A stretch of 64,000 nucleotides of DNA from Bacillota bacterium (lineage in GTDB: Bacteria > Bacillota > Clostridia > Christensenellales > Aristaeellaceae). Every line of letters starts with the position of its first letter. The first letter of the stretch is position 1. The translations under genes and the position numbers were made by a program. Positions 50,455-58,891 of this stretch are shown here, piece by piece. The notes below the pieces were generated by a model. It had not been told where the DNA came from and made no database searches. It worked only from the letters and a program-made list of their open reading frames with translations. The stretch lies in contig JAEZIN010000002.1 of the NCBI GenBank assembly GCA_023436585.1, forward strand, positions 124,001 to 188,000, in the 5' to 3' direction.

Positions 50455-51962
50455 AAAACATCCTCCGCCCGGATTTTTATAAGGGCCGCGTCCGCTTCCC
50501 GCAAACCATGATAAGCCATTTCAAAGGCTTTGGAAAGTTTTTCATACAGCCGGGCGTTGTTTTTATTTGGTATAATTTCCTTTATAGGCTTGGTGAAGCG
50601 GGAAACAGCAGCGAAGCTGTCAAACGCGCCTATGCCCACGCCGCCGCAAACCGCCGCCCCCATACTGGTGGCCTCCCCTGGGTTTTCAATGCACAGAAGA
50701 GGTTTTTGCCACACGTCGGAAAGGATTTGCAGCCACAGCGCACCTTTGGCCCCACCGCCGATCATGGTGACCTTGTCAATTTCACACGCGCCGTTTAAGA
50801 TATCGAGTATGATTTTCAAATTCAACGCCACACCCTCCATCACTGCCCTGGCCATATCTCCCCGGCTGGTGGAGACGGAAAGGCCCACATACGCACCCCG
50901 GGCGCTTAAATCCCACCTTGGGGAGCGCTCGCCCAGCAGGTAAGGCAGGAACAACAACCCATTGGCACCGGGCTTGGAAGCTTCCGCCCATTCGTTGATG
51001 GCGTCGTAGGGCATACCCGGACAGAGCGCATCCCTAAACCAGCGGTACGAATAACCGGCCGCCTGCATGGTTCCGCAGGGGGTGTACAGGTTCTTGTCCA
51101 GATGCACCCAGGTAAAGGTGCGCAGGGCATCGTCGTACACAGGCTTTTTGGATGCCATGGATATCCAGGAAGATGAGCCCAGCACGTTGTAGGCGCTGCC
51201 TTCTTTCACCACACCCGCCCCCACGCAGGCGCAGGAACCGTCGCCGCCGCCGATGACCACCGGCGTGCCCTGCAAAAGGCCCAAGATATCGGCGGCTTCC
51301 TTTACAAGCTTGCCTGCAATGTCGGTAGAGGCATGCAGCTCAGGCAGAATGCCTGGGGGAATTTCCAAAGCATCCAGTATTTCTTTGGACCAGTCCAGAC
51401 GGTTCAAGTCCAGCAGGTTGGTGCTGGAAGCGTCGCTGTAATCGGTAACGAACCGTCCCGTCATTTTGTGCAGAATGTAATCCTTGGCGTTCAGCAGCTT
51501 ATGCGCCTTGTTGTACGCTTCGGGCACATTGTCCCTGAGCCACATAAGCTTGGCGGCGGAGTAGGAGGCGCTGGCCCTATGGCCTGTGGTGCGGTAGAAC
51601 TTTTCCATGCCCACGCGGTGTACGATTTCCGCTTCCTGCTTTGCGCTTCTTGTATCCGCCCATATAAGCATGTTGTGCAGCGATTTGCCTTCATCGTCTA
51701 CAATCAGGCAGCCCATCATCTGGGCACTAAAACATATACAAGCCACATCGCTGGCGGCTGTGCCGCTCCTATCAAGCAGCTCCCGGGTGGAGGTTACAAC
51801 CGCTTCCCACCAATCCTCGGGGTTCTGCTCCACCCAGCCGTTTTGCGGATAAAAGGTTTCGTACTCCCGTGTCACGCTGGCAATCAGCGTGCCGTCCAAA
51901 GAAAACAGCGTGGCCTTGTTGCCGGTGGTGCCCAGGTCATGGGCCAGTATGCAGGCGCTCAC
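50451..51962 (-). CDS. FGGY-family carbohydrate kinase, xylulokinase-like
   Basis: The 503-residue kinase has the N-terminal phosphate loop ILAHDLGTTGNKATLF, the motif GWVEQNPEDWWEAVV, and the C-terminal GGGAKGALWLQILSDVWQKP signature. It resembles xylulokinases most. The GTG at 51,962 overlaps the lactonase stop (GTGA); another GTG at 51,974 is possible. It would phosphorylate the ketose or sugar acid that the DeoC-like aldolase later cleaves. Confidence 0.93.
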   Translation of the reverse strand: MSACILAHDLGTTGNKATLFSLDGTLIASVTREYETFYPQNGWVEQNPEDWWEAVVTSTRELLDRSGTAASDVACICFSAQMMGCLIVDDEGKSLHNMLIWADTRSAKQEAEIVHRVGMEKFYRTTGHRASASYSAAKLMWLRDNVPEAYNKAHKLLNAKDYILHKMTGRFVTDYSDASSTNLLDLNRLDWSKEILDALEIPPGILPELHASTDIAGKLVKEAADILGLLQGTPVVIGGGDGSCACVGAGVVKEGSAYNVLGSSSWISMASKKPVYDDALRTFTWVHLDKNLYTPCGTMQAAGYSYRWFRDALCPGMPYDAINEWAEASKPGANGLLFLPYLLGERSPRWDLSARGAYVGLSVSTSRGDMARAVMEGVALNLKIILDILNGACEIDKVTMIGGGAKGALWLQILSDVWQKPLLCIENPGEATSMGAAVCGGVGIGAFDSFAAVSRFTKPIKEIIPNKNNARLYEKLSKAFEMAYHGLREADAALIKIRAEDVL

Positions 51963-52942
51963 AGGGGAAAGCACGCCAGCGTGGCGGGCATCTCATGGGC
52001 GGTATTTACCTTGTCGGGGCCGGTGACCAGGTCAAAGCAGGAGGCAACCAGCAGCCCGTTCCAGAGGATCGGTTCGCCCGGCTGGTCCAGCCCGCCGTCC
52101 AGCCCATCGCAGTCGGGGCTTTGAGCCAAACGTTCCACACGGCCATCGGGATACACCTTGGCGATGGCGTTAGCGGAAAAATCGGCGATATAGAGATTGC
52201 CGTCCTCATCGAAGAGCATACCGTCGGTGGTTTGCAGTTGAGCTGGGTCTCTGGCGTAGGATTCCTGGGAGATGTAATCGCCTTTTTCATCCACCAGGAT
52301 TTTGATCACATGGCCGTCACCGAAGTTGCCTACGTACATATTACCCTGCTTGTCAAAGGCAATGCCGTCGGCACCGTACTGGCAATCGGGGTTTTCGGTG
52401 ATAAACGTTGCAAAAATGTGCTTATCTTCCAATGTGTTGGTGATGGCAATGTCCCTTTCCTCCAGGCCGAAGCGGTACACGCAGCTTAACAGCTTGCCGG
52501 AAGGGTGCTTCACAGGGGAGCACATGCTCTGGGTCACATACAGATATCCATTGCGGATGCGCACACCGTTGGGGTGCTCCATGCCGGTAGCCACATTATG
52601 CCATTCCGCGATATTGCCCGCGTCATCCACGGTCACGCACATCATGCGGCCCTTGTTCTGCAGTTGCGGCGCACCGGACCAGCCCTGGTTGTCGCACAGA
52701 TAGACATGGTTTTCATGCAACGCAATGCCCATGTTGCGGGCCACACCGGTTTCGGGGTGTACCGGCACGTCAAACCACTTGGTCACGCGCCTGTCCTTGT
52801 CGATCTTCACCACGCAGCCGGAAGAAGTGATTTCCGCGAAATTGGGGCAGGATAACACCAGATTGCCGTGGCGGTCGATGTCCATGCTGTCGGGGGTGCA
52901 GATGTATTCAGGCAGGGCTACAAACAATTGCGGCGTTTTCAT
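51959..52942 (-). CDS. SMP-30/gluconolactonase family protein
   Basis: The 327-residue six-bladed beta propeller has repeated strands such as DAGNIAEWHNVATGM, DGIAFDKQGNMYVGNFGDG and DGMLFDEDGNLYIADFSAN. These bring acidic and Asn residues for the central Ca/Zn. It would hydrolyse a sugar lactone made by the dehydrogenase upstream, which starts the operon 11 nt before. Confidence 0.9.
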   Translation of the reverse strand: MKTPQLFVALPEYICTPDSMDIDRHGNLVLSCPNFAEITSSGCVVKIDKDRRVTKWFDVPVHPETGVARNMGIALHENHVYLCDNQGWSGAPQLQNKGRMMCVTVDDAGNIAEWHNVATGMEHPNGVRIRNGYLYVTQSMCSPVKHPSGKLLSCVYRFGLEERDIAITNTLEDKHIFATFITENPDCQYGADGIAFDKQGNMYVGNFGDGHVIKILVDEKGDYISQESYARDPAQLQTTDGMLFDEDGNLYIADFSANAIAKVYPDGRVERLAQSPDCDGLDGGLDQPGEPILWNGLLVASCFDLVTGPDKVNTAHEMPATLACFPL

Positions 52943-52953
52943 ACAGCTTCTCC

Positions 52954-53991
52954 TTAAAATTGAATCACGATCTTTTTGGTGCCCGGCTGCCTTTCATTCA
53001 GGATGCGGAAGGCATCCAGTATGTTCTCAAAGGGGATCACGTGGGAGATGAAGTCCATGGGGTTCAAAACCCCCATGTTGATCCAGGCCATGATCTGGCT
53101 GTGGGCCTCGCTTTCCTCAATCTTGGAGGGCCACTGCACAAAATCCAGCGACCAGTTGTACGGCGCCCTGGACCAATCCAGCTCCATATTGAGCTTGGGG
53201 GAAATGCCGTAGCAGCAGATTTTGCCGTGGTCGGCAATCAGGCCCATGGCCTGGTTGATCAAGGCATTGATGCCCACCGCGTCCACCACGTAGTCCGCGC
53301 CGTTTGGCAGGCGGTCTTCTATTTCTTTATTAATATTACAGCTTAGGCTGTTGAAGGCTTCATCCGCCCCCATGGCCTTGGCGGTTTTTACTTTTTCGTC
53401 ATCGATATCTGCCGCGTATACCTTTCCCATGCCAAGGAGCTTGGCAAAGCGGATAAAGCACAGCCCCACCGGCCCCGCGCCGAATACCACCAGATTCTTG
53501 TTGGGCTTCATTCCGAAGCGGCGGATGGCGCTCAATACCTCCCGGAAGGTAATGATCATGGCCGCGCCGGCATCGTCCACCTTGTCCTTAGGAGAAAGCA
53601 CCGTCTGCGCAAAATACGCCTCAGATGGTACTTGAAGTCCATCCACTATATACGCCTGGGCGTCGCCCACCACAGCATATTCACTGTACGCACCCCAGCC
53701 ACTGAAGCATTCGCCGCTCATTCCTTCCAAAAAGGGCAGCAGCACCTTGTCGCCCACATGCAGGGAAACAACCTTGCTCCCCACCTCCACCACCTGGGCC
53801 ACACCCTCATGGCCCAGCACGGCGGGATAGGTATCAAAATTCTTGAATGTATGGTGAATGAGCTTCATGTCCGTGCCGTTGCATACGCCGCAGGATAACA
53901 GCTTTACCCTGGCCTGGTATGGGGTGATGGCCGGCATGGGCAGCTCAGTGACAGACAGATTCCCTTTAGCGTCCACGACTAATCCGCGCAT
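52954..53991 (-). CDS. Zinc-dependent medium-chain sugar dehydrogenase
   Basis: The 345-residue medium-chain dehydrogenase has catalytic zinc ligands in SCGVCNGTDMK and GHEGVAQVVEVG, and the NAD site VFGAGPVGLCFIRFAKLLGM. The four-Cys structural zinc lobe is absent or altered. It is the first gene of the catabolic operon and probably oxidises the entering sugar. Confidence 0.93.
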   Translation of the reverse strand: MRGLVVDAKGNLSVTELPMPAITPYQARVKLLSCGVCNGTDMKLIHHTFKNFDTYPAVLGHEGVAQVVEVGSKVVSLHVGDKVLLPFLEGMSGECFSGWGAYSEYAVVGDAQAYIVDGLQVPSEAYFAQTVLSPKDKVDDAGAAMIITFREVLSAIRRFGMKPNKNLVVFGAGPVGLCFIRFAKLLGMGKVYAADIDDEKVKTAKAMGADEAFNSLSCNINKEIEDRLPNGADYVVDAVGINALINQAMGLIADHGKICCYGISPKLNMELDWSRAPYNWSLDFVQWPSKIEESEAHSQIMAWINMGVLNPMDFISHVIPFENILDAFRILNERQPGTKKIVIQF

Positions 53992-54032
53992 AAGGACCCT
54001 TCCATTTCATGCAGTATTGATACGATTGATCT

Positions 54033-54046
54033 AATGTAATTACATT
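54033..54046. promoter_or_regulatory. 14-bp palindrome, probable GntR operator
   Basis: AATGTAATTACATT is a perfect palindrome overlapping the -10 and start of the catabolic operon promoter. The operon encodes a GntR repressor. Confidence 0.75.
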
Positions 54047-54072
54047 CTAACATAATCAGGACACCCTGTCAA
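54044..54072 (-). promoter_or_regulatory. Promoter of the catabolic operon
   Basis: TTGACA (54,067-54,072), 17 nt, TAGAAT (54,044-54,049) on the minus strand, about 50 nt before the dehydrogenase start. Confidence 0.85.
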
Positions 54073-54104
54073 CATGCCTTGTAAAATACAATTTTTTGAA
54101 ACAG

Positions 54105-54143
54105 AAAACACAAAGGATGACTATGCAGGCCTTCCTTTGTGTT
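54105..54143 (-). terminator. Terminator of the chemoreceptor gene
   Basis: On the minus strand AACACAAAGGA pairs perfectly with TCCTTTGTGTT (11 bp, 15-nt loop), then TTTTCTG. Confidence 0.85.
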
Positions 54144-54178
54144 CTATACAGCAACCATGGAGCCAATCACGGCCAAAC

Positions 54179-55963
54179 TCAATACTTCCCCAAGCCAATG
54201 TGGATGTCCGGCTTCTCCTTTTCCTCTTTGCCCTCCATCCGGTTCAGGGAAAGAACCGGGAACCCATCCATATCCTTTCCATCCTCCAGCCTGAACTTCG
54301 AAACCTCCTCCCGAAGAGTGGCCGCCTGGGCAGACATCTCCTCGCTTGTGGCAGAATTTTCTTCGGCCGTGGCCGCGTTCGTCTGCACCACGGAGGAAAC
54401 CTGCAAAAGCCCCTGCCTGATCTGTTCGATGGCGGCCGCCTGCTCGGTGGAAGCGTGATCGATTTTGTCAATGCTTTCATTGACCAGGCCGGCCTTCTCC
54501 TCTACGCTGACCAGTGCCTGCGCGGTTTGAGCCGCCACCTGCACGCCCTCCTCCACAGCCGCCACGGAATGCTGTATCAGCTGCGACGTCTGCTTGGCCG
54601 CCTCCGCCGATTTGGCGGCCAGGTTGCGCACCTCGTCGGCTACCACCGCAAAGCCCTTGCCCACGTTCCCGGCCCGGGCGGCCTCGATGGCGGCGTTCAG
54701 CGCCAGTATGTTCGTCTGGAAAGCAATATCCTCGATCACCTTGGTGATGCTGGCAATCTGATTGGACGCACTTCCAATATTCCCCATGGCGGTAGTAAGC
54801 TGCTTCATGCGCTCACTGCCGTCCTTTACATTAGCGCCGGCCTGTTTCACATAATGGGTCGCCCTCTTTGTGTTGGCGGAGTTCTCCGCCGCCTGCTCCG
54901 CGATTTTGGCAATGGAAACACTCAGTTCCTCCACAGAAGAAGCCTGCTCCGTGGAGCCCGTCGCCAAAGCCTGCGCCCCGCTGGCCACCTGGGCGGCGCC
55001 TGTGGAAACCTGTTCCGCGGCGGTGTTGATGGTCAGCAGCGTTTGATTGAGCGCCGATGCCGTATTTTCTATCGCCTGCCTGATGGCGGCAAAGTCACCG
55101 ATGTAATCCAGATCTACCTTAACCCGCATGTCTCCATGGGACATCTGGCTCAGCTTCTCCGAAATATCTTTGATGTAGGAAGCAAGAAGGGCATTTGTCT
55201 TTCGGATGCTCCTGGCCATGCTGCCCAGCTCATCCCTGCTTTCATAGGAGATCTGTGCCTGCATGTTCCCCTTGGCCATCTCGGCGTATACGCCTTCAAT
55301 CTCTTTCACCGGGTGCATAATGGATTTTCGTATGGCTGCCACCACAGCAATGGTGATCAGGATAGACACGGCAGCAATGGAGAGGAGCAGGTACCAGGCA
55401 ACGTTTTTCGCGCTCTCGCCCGCCAGCTTCCTGACGACGGCATTCTTGTCCTCCCGGTCCGTGAAACCGATCAAAACGCTGGCCGCCTCATCAAAAGCAG
55501 GCACGTATTGCCGATTGAACATTTCCTTCGCTATTGCCACGTTCTCCGCCGTATGGTCCTCCAATATTCCGGCGATTTGATGCCGGATGGAACCCGCGCG
55601 CTCTATCTTTTCCCTGACGCTGTTGACTTGTCCGATGATTCCTTCATCCGTCTGGTTATCAAGATAAAGCTGCAACGATTCCAAAATCGCCTTGCCGTCG
55701 CTCTCCGCCTCTGCCAGCTCCGCCTTGACGGCTTCGGGATTCTCCCTCAAAAACGCGGAAATAAGGTTCCTTTGGGCAGATACCATATTCCTGCGCATAG
55801 ACCACAGATTGTTGATGTTGGGCACCGTTTCCTTGCTGTACAGGTCGATCTCCGCCGCCATCTTATTGATACTGTACATAGATAGCGCAATGGAAATAAT
55901 CATCAGGAACAATATGATGCCAAAGCCAACGACCAGCTTCATGCTCAAATTCAGATTCTTCAT
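54179..55963 (-). CDS. Methyl-accepting chemotaxis protein
   Basis: The 594-residue receptor has TM1 at residues 8-30, a four-helix-bundle sensor (about 35-185), TM2 at about 190-212, HAMP, and a long coiled-coil signalling domain. The hairpin tip is IAFQTNILALNAAIEAARAG and KGFAVVADEVRNLAAKSAEA. GGAGGATAAAA supports the ATG at 55,963. No other chemotaxis gene is in the window. It may guide movement toward sugars or sense a small molecule by its 4HB domain. Confidence 0.95.
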   Translation of the reverse strand: MKNLNLSMKLVVGFGIILFLMIISIALSMYSINKMAAEIDLYSKETVPNINNLWSMRRNMVSAQRNLISAFLRENPEAVKAELAEAESDGKAILESLQLYLDNQTDEGIIGQVNSVREKIERAGSIRHQIAGILEDHTAENVAIAKEMFNRQYVPAFDEAASVLIGFTDREDKNAVVRKLAGESAKNVAWYLLLSIAAVSILITIAVVAAIRKSIMHPVKEIEGVYAEMAKGNMQAQISYESRDELGSMARSIRKTNALLASYIKDISEKLSQMSHGDMRVKVDLDYIGDFAAIRQAIENTASALNQTLLTINTAAEQVSTGAAQVASGAQALATGSTEQASSVEELSVSIAKIAEQAAENSANTKRATHYVKQAGANVKDGSERMKQLTTAMGNIGSASNQIASITKVIEDIAFQTNILALNAAIEAARAGNVGKGFAVVADEVRNLAAKSAEAAKQTSQLIQHSVAAVEEGVQVAAQTAQALVSVEEKAGLVNESIDKIDHASTEQAAAIEQIRQGLLQVSSVVQTNAATAEENSATSEEMSAQAATLREEVSKFRLEDGKDMDGFPVLSLNRMEGKEEKEKPDIHIGLGKY

Positions 55964-56166
55964 TTTTATCCTCCGTACAAAATAGCATCCCAAGGATCGT
56001 GGTATCAGCCTGTCCCTCTTATGCATCCAGGCTCATACACAACCACCCCCCTCCCAGAACATACTATAGATTCCCTATATTTTTCCATTTATCGCTTAAA
56101 ATTGACAAAATTCGTCATTCTCTCTTACATAGAGAGGGATACTCGGGATTTTGATGCACGGACCAT

Positions 56167-56193
56167 AAAAAAATACCCCCGGATAACCGGGGG
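56167..56193 (-). terminator. Terminator of the small membrane protein gene
   Basis: On the minus strand CCCCCGG-TTAT-CCGGGGG followed by TATTTTTTT. It lies 31 nt past the stop. Confidence 0.9.
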
Positions 56194-56223
56194 CACAATG
56201 CTTGTCATGAACATTCGAGACCA

Positions 56224-56670
56224 TCATGGATCAACAGACTGCTCTTCGATTTTGGCCTTCAGCGCGTCCTTTTTCGCCTCCACATTGCCAATGGCCTTGT
56301 TGTACGTTTCCTTGGCAACCACAGCTACCAGAAAGGCATAGGCGATGCATTTAGGTATAAAGGCCCAAGTGAAGCTTGAGAAGCCGCTGAGCATGGCCTG
56401 CGCCAGCACCTGGGCAACAACGGCCACACCATAGACAATGTACTCGGTCCTGAACTTCCCCAATCCCGCGTCTACAGGCAGCTTGATGAACTGCACCACC
56501 AGCACCACAAACGTGACCTGCCCCGCGAAGGACGCGAACTCCTCCGGTTTCAAGTAGTCTGTTACCGCCGCCCCGTTTTCCCCTATTTCCCCGGCCATCA
56601 CCAGCGCAGGAAAGCAAAGGCAGGCAAGAAGCAGGCAAAAAAAGATTGCAGCAAAAAGAAAGCGTTTCAT
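56224..56670 (-). CDS. Small three-helix membrane protein with signal peptide, unrecognised
   Basis: The 148-residue protein has an N-terminal signal or helix (MKRFLFAAIFFCLLLACLCF, possible cleavage after VMA) and two or three further hydrophobic segments (FAGQVTFVVLVVQFIKLPVD, YIVYGVAVVAQVLAQAMLSG, IPKCIAYAFLVAVVAKETYN). A charged tail ends KIEEQSVDP. The topology resembles phage holins or small channel proteins, but no phage genes are near. AATGGAGGTTACTAA lies before the ATG, and a good terminator follows, so it is a real single-gene unit. Confidence 0.8.
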   Translation of the reverse strand: MKRFLFAAIFFCLLLACLCFPALVMAGEIGENGAAVTDYLKPEEFASFAGQVTFVVLVVQFIKLPVDAGLGKFRTEYIVYGVAVVAQVLAQAMLSGFSSFTWAFIPKCIAYAFLVAVVAKETYNKAIGNVEAKKDALKAKIEEQSVDP

Positions 56671-57056
56671 TTAGTAACCTCCATTCGTTTTATCCGTTTC
56701 TCGGAAGTTTTAGTGCCGCCGCATCCGCTTTTGTGCCTGTTTTTGCCAACAAGCGGATATGCCCATCATTAAGAGCCTCCAACATAGGATATTCATCATT
56801 CGCGGATATAGCACTGCATGAATCCATATGGACATACCGGTTCAAAACCTTAATGCACCGATGAACAAGAACGCATAAAGTACAAGCAGCCTTCACTCAT
56901 ATGTCATCCTGAAGAACGCAGTGATAAAGGATCCTGGCGGTGCATCAATAAAAAATATCCTTCACACCCACCCAATAAAATTGCCGGAAGCCCCATGATA
57001 GGCGGCTCCGGCATATTACTGATGTATTTGTAAAAATTGCGATAACACCTTGCGCG
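56671..57056. other. 386-nt intergenic region
   Basis: Besides the ribosome site of the gene below it and a terminator at 56,982, it holds a 68-codon frame on the minus strand (56,690-56,896) without a ribosome site. It also holds a GTCATCCTGAAGAACGCAGT-to-GGATCC stretch at about 56,900-56,935, like degenerate intergenic repeats of Bacillota. No gene is supported. Confidence 0.5.
56982..57013 (-). terminator. Terminator of the GH127 importer operon
   Basis: On the minus strand TGCCGGAGCC pairs imperfectly with GGCTTCCGGCA, followed by ATTTTATT. It lies 43 nt past the last permease stop. Confidence 0.7.
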
Positions 57057-57908
57057 TCAGTTCTTCATGCCCGTCATGACGATGCCTTCCACAAAGTATT
57101 TCTGGCAGACGAGGTAGACAAGGATGCCCGGCAGTATGGAAAGGCACGTGGAGGCCATGGCCAGCCGCCAGTCGGTGCCATAGGAGCCGGAGAATTTTTT
57201 GAGACCCAGGGCGATGGTGTACATGCTGGAATCGGTGACGTATACCGTCTGCAGCAGAACATCGTTCCAGATGCCTATGAATATGAACAGCGCTACCACG
57301 ATGATAGCCGGCCCGATGGAAGGCACCAGGATCTGCATAAGAATGCGCATCCTGCCGGCGCCGTCGATCTTCGCCGCCTCGTCCAGTTCCAGGGGCACGG
57401 TCATAATGAACTGGCGGATCAGGAAGATGTTGAACGCGCCGCCGCCGGTTAAGTAGGGCAGGATCAGCGGCCAGTACGTGCCGCTCAGCCCAAGGAAGCG
57501 GATCCACATAATGTACAAGGGAATCAGGGTGACGATAGGCGGCAGCAAAAGGGAGGCAATGCACAGCCCGAAGACGAAGCTGCGGCCCCTGAAATACAGC
57601 CGGGCAAAGGAATATCCGCAAAATACGGCGGTGATGGTTCCGAAAACCACGCAGGGCAGAACAATGGACATGGTGTTGAAAAAGTACTGGAAGAACGTGA
57701 ACACCTGCAGCGCTTCGCCATAGTTGGAGAAAAGCCACCTGCTTGGAAAGAAATTCAAGGAGCCGATTTCCGGGTTGGTCATCAGCGATGAGCGGAAGAT
57801 CCACCACAGGGGAAAGAGAACCAGCAACGCGAAAAGCACGACAAACGCCGTGGCAAAGCTATTGGCAATCTTCTCCGTGCGCTTCTTGCTTTTTATGCCG
57901 CCGCGCAT
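57057..57908 (-). CDS. Sugar ABC importer permease, MalG type
   Basis: The 283-residue CUT1 permease begins MRGGIKSKKRTEKIANSFAT, has six helices and EAA loop DEAAKIDGAGRMRILMQILV. GGGGGGACAAATAAT supports the ATG at 57,908, one nt after the partner gene stop. Last gene of the arabinofuranosidase GH127 operon. Confidence 0.94.
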   Translation of the reverse strand: MRGGIKSKKRTEKIANSFATAFVVLFALLVLFPLWWIFRSSLMTNPEIGSLNFFPSRWLFSNYGEALQVFTFFQYFFNTMSIVLPCVVFGTITAVFCGYSFARLYFRGRSFVFGLCIASLLLPPIVTLIPLYIMWIRFLGLSGTYWPLILPYLTGGGAFNIFLIRQFIMTVPLELDEAAKIDGAGRMRILMQILVPSIGPAIIVVALFIFIGIWNDVLLQTVYVTDSSMYTIALGLKKFSGSYGTDWRLAMASTCLSILPGILVYLVCQKYFVEGIVMTGMKN

Positions 57909-57909
57909 A

Positions 57910-58830
57910 TTATTTGTCCCCCCCTTCGTAGAACAGCCACGATTTGGAGGTAGCAAACAAGATCAGCGTGAAAACGCCGATAATCACAAAGAAAACGAAC
58001 GATATGGTGCTGGCGTAGCTTAGTTCATTGTTGATAAAACCCGTGCGGTACATGAGGAATGACATGAAGGTATACTCCGGGTATGTGGTGCGGTTGCTGC
58101 CCGCATAAATCAGCGAGGGAACCACCACCTGCATGTTGGCGATGAGGCTCATGAGCAGGTTGTAGAATATAATAGGCGTCATGCAGGGGAACGTGATATG
58201 GATAAGGCGCTTCCAGAAGGACGCGCCGTCGATTTCGGCGGCTTCATGGTACACGCGGGGCACGTTGCCAAGCCCCGCCAGGTAAATGACGATGAGGTTT
58301 CCGCTGGCCCATACGGCGATGACGGCCAGGGACGGTATGATGAACCTGGAATCCACCAGGAAGGACATTTTCGGCAGCCCGCTTTTTACAAGCAGGGCGT
58401 TCAATACACCGAAGTCAGGATTGTACAAAAGCGCCCAGCTCATGTACACGGCCATGGCGGGGATGATGTAGGGAACATAGAATACAGCCCGGAAGAAGCC
58501 CCTGGCGGGGACCTTGCGGTTGAGCAACATAGCAATGGTCATGGAGTAGATCATGCTGATGCATACGGTGAGCACCGCATAGAGCACGGTTACCTTCACA
58601 GAAGTCCAGAAAAACATATCCTTTGTAAACAGCTTGATGTAATTGTTCAGCCCCACAAAAATGGGCTGCGGCATGATGGCCGTCCATTTGAAAAAGGACA
58701 GAATAAAGACCGCCAGCAAGGGCAAATAGGTAATGAACGTGAGGCCCAGAAAGGCGGGAATCAAAAATAGTTTCGCGGCCCGCGCTTCCTGACGGGCCAT
58801 TCTGGAAACTGGCTGAAATCGTCTTTTCAT
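57910..58830 (-). CDS. Sugar ABC importer permease, MalF type
   Basis: The 306-residue CUT1 permease has six helices and EAA loop HEAAEIDGASFWKRLIHITF. It follows the binding-protein gene by 61 nt, a gap that contains an inverted repeat of GGGAATCCGCCTGA type that may attenuate downstream transcription. It probably imports the beta-arabinosides cleaved by GH127. Confidence 0.94.
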   Translation of the reverse strand: MKRRFQPVSRMARQEARAAKLFLIPAFLGLTFITYLPLLAVFILSFFKWTAIMPQPIFVGLNNYIKLFTKDMFFWTSVKVTVLYAVLTVCISMIYSMTIAMLLNRKVPARGFFRAVFYVPYIIPAMAVYMSWALLYNPDFGVLNALLVKSGLPKMSFLVDSRFIIPSLAVIAVWASGNLIVIYLAGLGNVPRVYHEAAEIDGASFWKRLIHITFPCMTPIIFYNLLMSLIANMQVVVPSLIYAGSNRTTYPEYTFMSFLMYRTGFINNELSYASTISFVFFVIIGVFTLILFATSKSWLFYEGGDK

Positions 58831-58891
58831 GTCAACACCCCATCTGATTGGGAATCCGCCTGACTTTCAGGCGGATTCCCAATGGATCAAC

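Noticed and set aside
56690..56896. 68-codon minus-strand frame between the small membrane protein and the GH127 importer operon
   Set aside because: No ribosome site, no recognisable family; it may be a remnant but cannot be supported.
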